DNA of 64,000 nucleotides from Arthrobacter sp. SLBN-112 (lineage in GTDB: Bacteria > Actinomycetota > Actinomycetes > Actinomycetales > Micrococcaceae): the NCBI RefSeq assembly GCF_030944625.1, contig NZ_JAUSXY010000001.1, positions 4,278,001 to 4,342,000 of the forward strand. Direction: 5' to 3'. Each line of letters begins with the position of its first letter. Position 1 is the stretch's first letter. A program made the translations under genes and the position numbers. The notes under the pieces were generated by a model. It worked only from the letters and a program-made list of their open reading frames with translations, was not told where the DNA came from and did not search any database. Shown in pieces: positions 33,785-42,193 of this stretch.

Positions 33785-33834
33785 ATAAAAGAACCCGCTG
33801 GTCCGGACTTGGGGGGTGTACGGACCAACGGGCT
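33785..33834 (-). promoter_or_regulatory. Terminator-like attenuator in the ABC-F leader
   Basis: On the minus strand AGCCCGTTGGTCCG pairs with CGGACCAGCGGGTT, a 14-bp stem with two G-U pairs, around a 15-nt loop. TTCTTTTAT follows. This is an intrinsic terminator placed 90 bp before the ABC-F start, and the predicted transcription start is at its first bases. Read-through under drug or starvation stress (ribosome-mediated attenuation) would switch on ABC-F and the exporter. An ATG (ATGGTCGAG) at the very 5' end could start leader translation. Confidence 0.7.
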
Positions 33835-33843
33835 CGACCATCA

Positions 33844-33871
33844 ACTATAGATGAATGTGGGGCGCGGGCAA
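33844..33871 (-). promoter_or_regulatory. Promoter of the ABC-F/exporter operon
   Basis: On the minus strand TTGCCC (33866-33871) and TATAGT (33844-33849) are 16 bp apart. Initiation about 7 bp further would put the mRNA 5' end just before the hairpin at 33834. Confidence 0.55.
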
Positions 33872-33947
33872 AATCCGCGGCACGGTTGCGCACCGGCCGG
33901 CACGGTAAAGTTATCCACACCACCACCCGTTCGGCAGAGGGCTTTTC

Positions 33948-34679
33948 ATGACCATTCCCGCCAAGGCGTTTCAACGCTGGCTGCAAAGCATCGCCCCCGA
34001 TGCCAGCACTGCGGACGTCTGCCGGGTTTCCGGGATCAAGCGCACCACGCTTGCCCAGCAGCTGGTCCGGGGAAAGGTGGCAGTCAACACGGTGGTCAGC
34101 ATCAGCCGCGCCTACCACGCCAATCCGGTCGCTTCGCTCGCCGGCTTCGACGACTACAGTGTCCTCGCGGGTCCGCCACGCCCGCCCACCAAGTGTGAGC
34201 TGGTAAGCCAGATTTCCACGGCCGACCTCCTCCGGGCCCTTTTGGCACGCTCCGCAATGGGCCCGGACCAGGGAGCTTCCACACCTGTCCTTGGCCCTGC
34301 CCCGCACGCCACGTCGGTAAAGAACTGGGTTGATGCGATCGACGACGGCGAGGTCCGGCAGCGGGTATCGGCCAGCACCGGGGTTGCTCCGCAAAACTAT
34401 TCCGCCCAGCTGACCGCCAACCGGCTTTCCCCCGAACTCGCCATGGCCACCGCCGTGGCTGCAGGAGTGGGCCCGGTGGGCGGCCTGGTGGTAACGGGAC
34501 TCGTCACCGAGGAGGAGGCCGGCTGGCCGGCGGGGGCCCGGCAGGCCGCCCTGGACAGCCTCTCCGACGGAGAACTCACCGTGCTCGCGGGAGACAGGCT
34601 GCAGGCTCTGGGCAAAGTGCTGCGCCGGCATGAACAGGACCAGGCGCAAACGGAAAAAATATGGGAGAACCTGGGATGA
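33948..34679 (+). CDS. Hypothetical protein with two tandem helix-turn-helix-like repeats
   Basis: A 243-residue soluble protein. The first unit, about residues 6-67, reads KAFQRWLQSIAPDASTADVCRVSGIKRTTLAQQLVRGKVAVNTVVSISRAYHANPVASLAGF and looks like an XRE-type HTH. The second, about 125-187, follows the same pattern: KNWVDAID...VSASTGVAPQNYSAQL...LSPELAMATAVAAGVGPVGGLVVTGL. Both units have W near the start, then V-S/x-G-I/V, QL, and a final A..P.V..L. The start overlap ATGA joins it to a seven-helix membrane gene, so the two probably act together. Regulatory role inferred; no known name. Confidence 0.75.
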   Translation: MTIPAKAFQRWLQSIAPDASTADVCRVSGIKRTTLAQQLVRGKVAVNTVVSISRAYHANPVASLAGFDDYSVLAGPPRPPTKCELVSQISTADLLRALLARSAMGPDQGASTPVLGPAPHATSVKNWVDAIDDGEVRQRVSASTGVAPQNYSAQLTANRLSPELAMATAVAAGVGPVGGLVVTGLVTEEEAGWPAGARQAALDSLSDGELTVLAGDRLQALGKVLRRHEQDQAQTEKIWENLG

Positions 34680-35410
34680 TCGAGACCCTCCAGTGGAGCA
34701 CGCTGGCCATTTGCGGACTTGTCGCGGCAGCGCGCATTCCCAGCGCCCTCCGCGGCGAAAACCGCTCCCTGTTCGGCATCTTCGCGTTGATGACGCTTGC
34801 CATCCTGCTGAGCATCCAGGGCCCCTACCTGGTCATCGACCAGGCCATGGGCGGGATCAACCTGGCCAATCTGTTGCTTCGCTTCGTCGTCTTCGGCGCC
34901 ATTTTCTTCCTGGGCGTCCGCGTCTCCAGGGGCTTCGGCGCGGACGGCGCCTACCGGCTGATCACGGGCAAAACCGGGGTCATGGTCCTGCTCACCATCT
35001 CGGCTGTGATGGTTGCGCTGTTCCTGCTGATGGACACTGCGGGCTCCTCCGCCGGGTTGATGGCCATTTCCGCCAAGGATGGACGCCACTACGCGCTCGT
35101 CGAGTACTACGGCGCCGCCGGCCGGGCGTACCCGGCGTTCGTTGCACTGGCCCTTGTGCCGCCCATGGTGCGCGCAGTGCAGGAACGCCTGCCCGTCCTG
35201 GTGCGGATAGCCGCCGCGCTGCTGGCCCTGGGCGGTGCAGCCGTTGCCCTGACGCTGCTCTTTCCTTTGATCCCGCCGGCACTGAATGCCGTGGAATTCA
35301 TCATCAATTACTCCGCAATACTCTGCTACGTCTTCGGGCTTGCCCTGATCTGGACGGCCAGGGTGGTCAACGGCCAGATGAGGGCCCGGAAGACATCTAC
35401 CGAAACGTAA
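34676..35410 (+). CDS. Hypothetical seven-helix membrane protein
   Basis: A 244-residue integral membrane protein with about seven hydrophobic segments: LAICGLVAAARIP, LFGIFALMTLAILLSIQG, LLLRFVVFGAIFFLGVRV, VMVLLTISAVMVALFLLM, AFVALALVPPMVRAV, LVRIAAALLALGGAAVALTLLFPL and INYSAILCYVFGLALIW. The topology resembles MAB_1171c-type proteins that are also encoded beside XRE-like genes in actinobacteria. The ATG at 34676 is used; GGGAG precedes at 8 nt. Coupled to the HTH gene. Substrate or signal unknown. Confidence 0.75.
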   Translation: MIETLQWSTLAICGLVAAARIPSALRGENRSLFGIFALMTLAILLSIQGPYLVIDQAMGGINLANLLLRFVVFGAIFFLGVRVSRGFGADGAYRLITGKTGVMVLLTISAVMVALFLLMDTAGSSAGLMAISAKDGRHYALVEYYGAAGRAYPAFVALALVPPMVRAVQERLPVLVRIAAALLALGGAAVALTLLFPLIPPALNAVEFIINYSAILCYVFGLALIWTARVVNGQMRARKTSTET

Positions 35411-35547
35411 CCTTCTTCCACTTTCACAAAATCATTAGTGTGTGACACAATCATGAATGTGTGAAGGTGGGCAGGCCAAGCGTTTTTGAACGGGGATAAA
35501 TTCTGAATCGCCGGCCGTCCCGGATGCCTTTGCACACATTGGGGGGA

Positions 35548-35584
35548 TGAGTGGTGGCGGATCGTTGGGGACCGCCCCCACTCA
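35548..35584. terminator. Hairpin between convergent genes
   Basis: TGAGTGGTGGCGG (35548-35560) pairs with CCGCCCCCACTCA (35572-35584) with one mismatch and an 11-nt loop. It sits between the convergent membrane-protein and alpha-mannosidase genes and can serve both strands. The rest of the 210-bp gap holds two TGTGTGA repeats 21 bp apart near 35440-35467 but no gene that I can see. Confidence 0.55.
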
Positions 35585-35620
35585 GCCTGTTTAAGGGCCG
35601 TGTGCCTGCCCTTGCAAACG

Positions 35621-38600
35621 CTACTGCCGGGCGAAGCGCAGGGTGACCAGCTGGAAGGGCCGGAGACTGAGCCCGGCCCCGCTTTCGCCAGGCACAACTC
35701 CAGGCGCCTCGGCCGCCCGCTCCAGGAGATCTGTGGACACGACTCCCCGGATGGGGAAGTTGGCGGCGATCCGCCCGGCGGAGCGCTGTCCCAGGGACTC
35801 GTAAAGCCGCACCACCACGTCACCGGAACCGTCCTGCGCAAACTTGACCGCCTCGACCACCACTGCCGGATTGCTGACGGTGAACAGCGGCTCCACCGGT
35901 GCCGCGCCGCGCACCAGCCGGGGCGCCAGGTTGGTCCGGTACCCTTGCTCGATGGCGTCGGCGATGCCCGCGCCCGGGCGGATGGCCACGGTCATTTCGT
36001 GGCGGCCGCGGTCGGCGTCGGGGTCGGGGAACTTGGGTGCCCGCAACAGGGACAAACGCACCGTCGTGGTGGTTCCGCCGTCGGATTCCCTGACGCTCCT
36101 GCCCACATCGTGGCCGTACGTGGAGGAGTTGGAAACAGCCACGCCATAGCCGGGTTCGCCCACGTGGATCCACCGGTGGGCGCAGATTTCGAACTTCGCC
36201 GCCTCCCAGGAGGTGTTGGTGTGGGTGGGGCGGAAGACATGGCCAAACTGGGTTTCCGCCGCCGACCGGTCGGCCCTCACATCCAGGGCGAAGCCCAGTT
36301 TGAGCAGCTTTTCGCGCTCCTGCCAGTCCACAGTGGTGGTAATTTCCAATGAGGGACTTCCGGGCGCGAGTGTGATGCGTTGCGTGAGCGGCGAGGTACC
36401 AGCCAGCCGCTCCACGACCACGACGGCGTTCCCTCCTTCACTGGCCAGACGGACCGATTCCGCGTGGAGCAGTGGGGTGACGTTGCGCCGGTAGAACTCG
36501 TCGATGTCCCAGGCATCCCACTCGTTGGGCGTGTCCCGGTGCAGCTCCAGCAGGTTGCCGCGCTGGCCGGGGGCGATTGCTTCGCGGCCGGTGGCATGGT
36601 CGCGCAGGGAAACCAGAAGTCCGTCCGCGTCCACCACGGCGCGGATGATGCCGTTGTCCAGGATGCAGCAGTCGCCGTCCTCGGTGGCCTGCACGGCTTC
36701 CGGCGCGGCGACGGGCTCGGCTGCGGCCAGCGCCGGAACACCCTGCCGCGAATGCGGGGCCGCATTGAGCAGGAACTGCCGTTCGCCCTGGCCCAGCATG
36801 GCTGATGCCGCCTGGCCAATGATCGCTTCAAGGGCGGTTTCGATGGCCTGGTAGTTCCGCTCGGCGTCCTGGTGCACCCAGGCAATGGAGCTGCCTGGCA
36901 GGATGTCGTGGAACTGCTGCAGCAGCACCAATTGCCAGAGCCGCTGGAGTTCCACGGCGGGGTACTTGTAATCACCGCCGGTACGGATGCAAGCCGTGGC
37001 GCACCACAGCTCCGCCTCACGCAGCAGGTGCTCGCTGCGGCGATTGCCTTTCTTGGTCCGCGCTTGGCTGGTGTAGGTGCCGCGGTGCAGCTCCAGGTAC
37101 ATTTCGCCCACCCAGACGGGCAACGCCTGGTAGTCGTCCTCGGCCTGCCGGAAGAAGCTCTCCGCGGACCCGACCCGCACCTTGGGGGATCCTTCCAGGT
37201 CCCGGGTGCGGGCAGCGGCCGCCAGCATCTCCCGCGTGGGACCGCCACCGCCGTCGCCAAAGCCAAACGGCACCAGTGACACGGTGCCGCGTCCATGGTC
37301 CCGGTAGTTGCGCTCGGCGTGGGCCAGGTCGCGGCCGCTGAGGTCCGAGTTGTACGTGTCCACCGGGGGGAAGTGGGTGAAAAGCCGGGTGCCGTCGATG
37401 CCCTCCCAATTGAAGGTATGGTGGGGCATCCTGTTTGTCTGGTTCCAGGAGATCTTCTGCGTGAGGAACCAGCGGCTGCCTGCCGCTTTGACGATCTGGG
37501 GAAGCGCCGCGCTGTACCCGAACGAGTCCGGCAGCCAGGCCTCCCTGCACTCGATGCCGAACTCCGAGAGGAAGAAGCCCTTGCCTTCCACGAACTGCCT
37601 GGCCATGGCTTCGCCGCCCGGCATGTTGGTATCGGATTCCACCCACATGCCGCCGACCGGAACGAACTGGCCGGCACGCACCTTCTCGCGGATCCGTCCG
37701 AACAACTCCGGGTAGTATTCCTTGATCCACGCCAGCTGCTGGGCCGAGGAACAGGAGAAGACGAAGTCCGGGTCTTCGTCCATCAGGGCCACCACGTTGG
37801 AGAACGTCCTGGCGCATTTGCGGACGGTCTCCCGGACCGGCCATAGCCAGGCGGAGTCAATATGGGCATGCCCCGTGGCAACCAGCTGGTGGGCAGACGC
37901 GTACGCCGGCCGGCGCAGGACGTCGGCGAGCGCTTCACGCCCTGCCGACGCCGTCCCGGCGACGTCGTCCGGGTCCATCACGTCCATCATGCGTTCCAGC
38001 GCCCGGAGGATCTCGTGGCGGCGGGGCAGTTCCAAGGGCAGCTGCTCCATCAGGCCGGCCAGGGTCCAGATGTCCTGCTGGAGTTCCCACACGCACTGGT
38101 TCAGTTCAGCGATGGCAATGGTCCCGAGCCGGTACTGCGGCGCTCCCCCGGCGGTTGCTTTGTCGCCCAGCGGGGTGGCCGCGAAGGTCCAGCCCTGCGC
38201 CATGTCCGGGTTCGCGGCCGCCTCCACGTAGAAATCCACTGCCAGGCCGCTGCCCAGGAGCTTCAGCGGGATGTATTGGTTGCGGGGTGAGATCGCTTTG
38301 ATGATGGATCCGTCTGAACGCCAGGCGAGTCCCTCGCACTGGAACCCGGGCGCCTCCGTGGTGAACCCGAGGTCCACCACCACTTCCAGGGCGGTGTCAG
38401 GGCCGCCGCCCCACGATTCCGGTACCTCTCCTTGCAGCCGCAGCCACGTGGTCCCCCACGGCCTGCCCCACGGCGCGGCGTGTTCCTGCGGCTGGAACTG
38501 CTGCCGCATCGCCTCCAGGGCGGGGACCGGTTCGCCGGGGACCTCCCAGCTGCTCAGGGCAAGCGGGACCGTCCTGGTGTAGACGGCTGGGGTGATGCGC

Positions 38601-38653
38601 TCGCGCACAAACCTTGCCAGGCGGACTTCCGTGATCCTGCGGTCGTCATGCAA
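35621..38653 (-). CDS. Alpha-mannosidase, glycoside hydrolase family 38
   Basis: A 1010-residue Zn-dependent retaining glycosidase acting on alpha-mannosides, probably cytoplasmic as no signal peptide is seen. The first metal site is ATGHAHIDSAWLWP at about 260-272 (His264, Asp266). The nucleophile region is EAWLPDSFGYSAALPQI near 383-399, and a later metal-site histidine is in LLQQFHDILPGSSIAWVH. The C-terminal beta-domains (from about 680) contain VVVERLAGTSPLTQRITL. It is monocistronic, with two palindromes just before the start, so it is probably under a sugar-responsive repressor. No mannoside transporter is next to it. Confidence 0.94.
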   Translation of the reverse strand: MHDDRRITEVRLARFVRERITPAVYTRTVPLALSSWEVPGEPVPALEAMRQQFQPQEHAAPWGRPWGTTWLRLQGEVPESWGGGPDTALEVVVDLGFTTEAPGFQCEGLAWRSDGSIIKAISPRNQYIPLKLLGSGLAVDFYVEAAANPDMAQGWTFAATPLGDKATAGGAPQYRLGTIAIAELNQCVWELQQDIWTLAGLMEQLPLELPRRHEILRALERMMDVMDPDDVAGTASAGREALADVLRRPAYASAHQLVATGHAHIDSAWLWPVRETVRKCARTFSNVVALMDEDPDFVFSCSSAQQLAWIKEYYPELFGRIREKVRAGQFVPVGGMWVESDTNMPGGEAMARQFVEGKGFFLSEFGIECREAWLPDSFGYSAALPQIVKAAGSRWFLTQKISWNQTNRMPHHTFNWEGIDGTRLFTHFPPVDTYNSDLSGRDLAHAERNYRDHGRGTVSLVPFGFGDGGGGPTREMLAAAARTRDLEGSPKVRVGSAESFFRQAEDDYQALPVWVGEMYLELHRGTYTSQARTKKGNRRSEHLLREAELWCATACIRTGGDYKYPAVELQRLWQLVLLQQFHDILPGSSIAWVHQDAERNYQAIETALEAIIGQAASAMLGQGERQFLLNAAPHSRQGVPALAAAEPVAAPEAVQATEDGDCCILDNGIIRAVVDADGLLVSLRDHATGREAIAPGQRGNLLELHRDTPNEWDAWDIDEFYRRNVTPLLHAESVRLASEGGNAVVVVERLAGTSPLTQRITLAPGSPSLEITTTVDWQEREKLLKLGFALDVRADRSAAETQFGHVFRPTHTNTSWEAAKFEICAHRWIHVGEPGYGVAVSNSSTYGHDVGRSVRESDGGTTTTVRLSLLRAPKFPDPDADRGRHEMTVAIRPGAGIADAIEQGYRTNLAPRLVRGAAPVEPLFTVSNPAVVVEAVKFAQDGSGDVVVRLYESLGQRSAGRIAANFPIRGVVSTDLLERAAEAPGVVPGESGAGLSLRPFQLVTLRFARQ

Positions 38654-38668
38654 TATGGGCCCTCTTTA

Positions 38669-38705
38669 AGTTTGAAACTGGATCATCGTGTCCATTCGAT
38701 GGACA
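38669..38705. promoter_or_regulatory. Two palindromic operator candidates before the alpha-mannosidase
   Basis: AGTTTGAAACT (38669-38679) has 5-bp arms around one base, and TGTCCATTCGATGGACA (38689-38705) has perfect 7-bp arms around three. They lie 16 and 36 bp upstream of the minus-strand start codon. The pair probably serves one or two sugar-responsive regulators not encoded nearby. Confidence 0.5.
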
Positions 38706-38759
38706 AATCTACCTGCTGGCTTGCCCGCAACCAACCCCTCAAGGAGGGAGTTGTCCCCC

Positions 38760-39638
38760 CTAGGCACGGGGGACGGCAGCTTCCGGCCGCAGGATCCGGG
38801 AATCGCCGGAGTAGACGTTGAAGCTCGTGCCCCGGCTGAAGCCTGCCACGGTCAGCCCGTTGGCCTCGGCCAGCTCCACGGCAAGGCTCGACGGGGCGCT
38901 GACGGCTGCCAGGACGGGAATACCCGCGAGGGATGCCTTCTGCACCAGCTCGAAGGACGCCCTGCCGGACACCTGCAGGACGGTGCCGCTCAGCGGCAGG
39001 AGGCCTTCGCGCAACGCCCACCCCACCACCTTGTCCACCGCGTTGTGCCGGCCCACGTCCTCGCGCAAGCACAGGAGCCGCGGCTCGCCGTCGTCCCCAA
39101 TCCTGAAAAGGCCCGCCGCATGGACTCCGCCGGTATCGTCAAAGAGGCGCTGCGATTTCCGCAGCAGTCCGGGCAGGGATGCCAGGACTGCCGCATCTAC
39201 TGTCAGCGGATCCGCCTGCGGGCTGAAGTGCGAGGACTTTTGGACCGCATCAATGGAGTCTGTTCCGCAGATGCCGCAGGAGCTGGACGTGTAGACGTTC
39301 CGCCCGGTGTCCGGAACCTTGACATCCGGCCGCAGCTGGGCCTCCACAACGTTAAACGTCTGGACGCCGTCCTCGTCCTCGCCGGCACAGAAGCGCAGGG
39401 ACACCAGTTGTTCCGCGGACCAGATGACGCCTTCGGACACCAGGAATCCGGCCACCAGGTCGAAATCGTCCCCGGGTGTCCGCATGGTCACCGAGAAGGA
39501 CAGCCTGCCGAGCCGGATTTCCAGCGGCTCCTCCACCGCAAGGACGTCTTCGCGGTGGCGGACCGGGTACTCCAGGGCGCTCGGCGAACCGTCCAGAACG
39601 TACTTGTGCACCTTTCGGCGCTGCGTTACGCGTCCCAT
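38760..39638 (-). CDS. fdhD: Formate dehydrogenase accessory sulfurtransferase FdhD
   Basis: A 292-residue protein that transfers sulfur from a cysteine desulfurase to the molybdenum cofactor of formate dehydrogenase. The mobile-loop cysteines are Cys121 and Cys124 in SSSCGICGTDS. Family segments FLVSEGVI, GGVHAAGLF, LREDVGRHNAVDKVVGWAL and SGRASFELVQKA are in order. No formate dehydrogenase subunit is in this window, but moeA and a mobA-like gene follow upstream on the same strand. Confidence 0.96.
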   Translation of the reverse strand: MGRVTQRRKVHKYVLDGSPSALEYPVRHREDVLAVEEPLEIRLGRLSFSVTMRTPGDDFDLVAGFLVSEGVIWSAEQLVSLRFCAGEDEDGVQTFNVVEAQLRPDVKVPDTGRNVYTSSSCGICGTDSIDAVQKSSHFSPQADPLTVDAAVLASLPGLLRKSQRLFDDTGGVHAAGLFRIGDDGEPRLLCLREDVGRHNAVDKVVGWALREGLLPLSGTVLQVSGRASFELVQKASLAGIPVLAAVSAPSSLAVELAEANGLTVAGFSRGTSFNVYSGDSRILRPEAAVPRA

Positions 39639-39688
39639 ATTCCAGCCTGCCTCGTCATGACTCCATCATGGCACTATCGGGGCCCGAC

Positions 39689-41146
39689 TCAGCCCAGGAG
39701 CGCACTCCAGTCCACGGGGCCGCTGGGTACAGGCTTGCCCTTGGTCTGTCCGGTCCGTCCGGTGCTCCGGGGCTTGGCTTTGGCCGCCGCGCCACCAGGC
39801 GACGGGATAGTCGGGCCCCAGGGCAGCGCGAAAGCCGGTACCGACTCCCCCAGCTGCACGCCGTGCGGAGGTACCACCAGCACCCCGTCGGCGGCAGCCA
39901 GCCCCCGCATCATGCCGGGTCCCGTGTGCTGGGCGGGCGATGCCATGCCATACAGCAACCGGAACGGCATCAGCCGGGTGCGACCGGGATCCGGCTCGAT
40001 CATGGTGCCGCACGGCACCTCCTGCACGGAGGGCATGACGGTGTGGCCCAGCGCGGCAAGGAGCGGGGCGCCCACGGTGGAGAGTGCCATCATGGCCGCG
40101 AGCGGGTTGCCCGGGAGGCCCAGGACGAAGCGGCCGTCCGGCAGTTCGGCGAGGACGGCGGGGTGCCCCGGACGCATGGCCACGCCGTCAATGACCAGCC
40201 GGCCGCCCAGTTCAGCAACCGCCCGCCGGAAGTGGTCCGTTCCGGAGCGCCCGGTCCCTCCGGTGGTGATTACGACGTCGGCCGGCAGGTCCGGCGCGTC
40301 CGGTACCTCCGGCACGACATCTTCGAGCGCCGCAAGCCACTCTTCGTAGGAGTCCCCGATCCGCTGCTGACCGCCCGGTATGCCGCCCAGCATGGCTACA
40401 ACGTCCTGCAACTGCGGGCCGAAGGTATCGCGCACCTGGCCGGGATCCGGAGTGCCTTTTTCCACCACCTCGGAGCCTGTCAGGACCAGGCGCACTACGG
40501 GCTTTCCCTGGACCTGGAGTTCGTCGTAGCCGGCCACTGCGGCCAGTGCCAGGTGTGCAGGGTTGAGGTCAACGCCGGCCTTGACCAGGACGTCCCCTGC
40601 CAGGGCCTCCTCGCCCGCTTTCCTGATGTGCTCGCCGGCGCGGGGTTCGCCGGGGCGTGCTTTTCCACCGGTCATCAGCAGCGGGAGTCCTTCATCATCC
40701 TTGGCCAGGACAGCGTTCTCGGTCCTCAGGACCGCCTTGCCCCCCGCCGGAATCAGGCCTCCCGTGACGATGACGCTTGCCTGGTGCGGGGCCAGGCGGA
40801 TGCCCGGGTCCACTGGAATCCAAGGGCCGCTGCCGTTAACCGCCCAACCGTCCATGGCTGAAGAGGCATAGTGCGGCATGTCCTGGAGCGCGAGGATGTC
40901 CTGGTCGAGCCTGCGGCCGAGGGCCATGCGCAAGGGCACCGGCCCTGGCGGAATCGGGGTGGCTGCATCGAACGCGGCCTGCCTGGCTTCTTCCCAGGTG
41001 TGCGCCAGGTGATGCCCGTGGCCGGTTTCGGCCGCGTCCGGCACTGTTGTTCCCGGCCCGGCTGATTCCTGCCCAGTTGTCCCCTGTGGCACTTCCTGCC
41101 CGTCAGCGGGTGGAACCTCCGGCCAGTCGCGGGGTTCTGCCGTCAT
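39689..41146 (-). CDS. moeA: Molybdopterin molybdenumtransferase MoeA
   Basis: A 485-residue enzyme that inserts molybdate into adenylylated molybdopterin. After a variable acidic N-terminus come VPLRMALGRRLDQDILALQDMPHYASSAMDGWAV (domain III region), the central VVRLVLTGSEVV, and the MoCF-binding domain with VVITTGGTGRSGTDHFRRAV and LGLPGNPLAAMMAL. The C-terminal ~35 residues (AAAKAKPRSTGRTGQTKGK) are a low-complexity basic extension. It overlaps the mobA-like gene by 4 nt. Confidence 0.95.
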   Translation of the reverse strand: MTAEPRDWPEVPPADGQEVPQGTTGQESAGPGTTVPDAAETGHGHHLAHTWEEARQAAFDAATPIPPGPVPLRMALGRRLDQDILALQDMPHYASSAMDGWAVNGSGPWIPVDPGIRLAPHQASVIVTGGLIPAGGKAVLRTENAVLAKDDEGLPLLMTGGKARPGEPRAGEHIRKAGEEALAGDVLVKAGVDLNPAHLALAAVAGYDELQVQGKPVVRLVLTGSEVVEKGTPDPGQVRDTFGPQLQDVVAMLGGIPGGQQRIGDSYEEWLAALEDVVPEVPDAPDLPADVVITTGGTGRSGTDHFRRAVAELGGRLVIDGVAMRPGHPAVLAELPDGRFVLGLPGNPLAAMMALSTVGAPLLAALGHTVMPSVQEVPCGTMIEPDPGRTRLMPFRLLYGMASPAQHTGPGMMRGLAAADGVLVVPPHGVQLGESVPAFALPWGPTIPSPGGAAAKAKPRSTGRTGQTKGKPVPSGPVDWSALLG

Positions 41147-42150
41147 TCGCCGGGGGTCCCGGCGGCAGCTTCATTGTCGTAGTCGGCGGCCAGGGAACGT
41201 GCCACGGCCATTGCCGCGTCCATGGAGGCGCTGTCCATCTCCCTGCCGGGTGCGGCGGCCAGGCCCGCGGCAAAGCCTGCGATGAAGGTGGTAAGTGGAG
41301 CAGCCGGCCGGACAACGGCGTGGGCGGCGACGCCGGCAAGGGCCAGCACTGCGTTCACGTCTACCTGGACGTCCTCAAGCTTGTACGCCTGGAGCAGGGC
41401 CCTGCACCATTCCTCCAGCGTTTCGTCCTGGCTTTTCACGACTTGCCTCCCACGTTGGCTCCGCACGCTTTGGTCTTGGTCTTCACGCTGGCTCCCGGCG
41501 GCGATCCCCAGCGCGGCAGCGTCACCCCAAGTATCCACATCGGCAGTGGACCCGGCGGGGACTGTGACAAGCTGCACGTCCAGATTAGCAAGGAGGGCCC
41601 TTACGGAACCGTTCACTAAAGCATTCCGCCCAGCCAATTCCTCGCATGACTGTTTTAACTCGCTCGTGTTATAAATGGCGGCCAGCTGCTGTTCCCTGCC
41701 GTCAGTCGAGCAGGCCATGGCGCCCCGGCCATCGGCAGCAGCAACCACCGCGTCCCGCAGCACCGCCACCGCCTCGGATGCCAGCGGCATATCGCAGGCC
41801 AGCACCAAGGTAAAGGGGGCGCCTCCCCCATGTTCGGCAAGGGCAGCAAGGCCGGCTGAGATCCCGGCCGCGGGACCGGCGAACGCGGGTTCCTCCCGGC
41901 AGGTCAGGACGCCGGGCGGCAGGGAGTGGGTGGGCGGGGCACCGGCGGTCGATGCGGAGGACGGGTGATCGCGGAGGGAGCCAACATCACCGACCACCAC
42001 GGTGCGGCGGGCACCGGCGGCCGCGTCGAGGGTCCGCTCCAGAAGGGTTTTTCCCCCGAGAACCAGCGATTGCTTGGGTACGCCACCCAAGCGTGATGAC
42101 CGCCCTCCCGCCAGGATCAGGGCGTCAAAGATCAAAGGGGCCGCTTGCAC
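41143..42150 (-). CDS. MobA-like nucleotidyltransferase fused to a DUF6457 domain
   Basis: A 335-residue protein. Residues about 8-215 are an NTP-transferase, probably the molybdopterin guanylyltransferase (MobA): ALILAGGRSSRLGGVPKQSL binds the nucleotide, and ACDMPL has the metal-binding Asp. Residues about 240-335 form a small helical DUF6457-type domain (LEEWCRALLQAYKLEDVQVDVNAVLALAGVAAHAVVRPAAPLTTFIAGFAAGLAA). The fusion is frequent in Micrococcaceae; the tail's role is unknown. Coupled to moeA by ATGA overlap. Confidence 0.85.
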   Translation of the reverse strand: MQAAPLIFDALILAGGRSSRLGGVPKQSLVLGGKTLLERTLDAAAGARRTVVVGDVGSLRDHPSSASTAGAPPTHSLPPGVLTCREEPAFAGPAAGISAGLAALAEHGGGAPFTLVLACDMPLASEAVAVLRDAVVAAADGRGAMACSTDGREQQLAAIYNTSELKQSCEELAGRNALVNGSVRALLANLDVQLVTVPAGSTADVDTWGDAAALGIAAGSQREDQDQSVRSQRGRQVVKSQDETLEEWCRALLQAYKLEDVQVDVNAVLALAGVAAHAVVRPAAPLTTFIAGFAAGLAAAPGREMDSASMDAAMAVARSLAADYDNEAAAGTPGE

Positions 42151-42193
42151 TACCCCAGCCTAACGAACAGCAACCGCCCCGGGCGCACGATGG

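Noticed and set aside
38688..40349. 553-codon plus-strand frame opposite fdhD and moeA
   Set aside because: It is an antisense shadow; the minus-strand genes have complete catalytic motifs.
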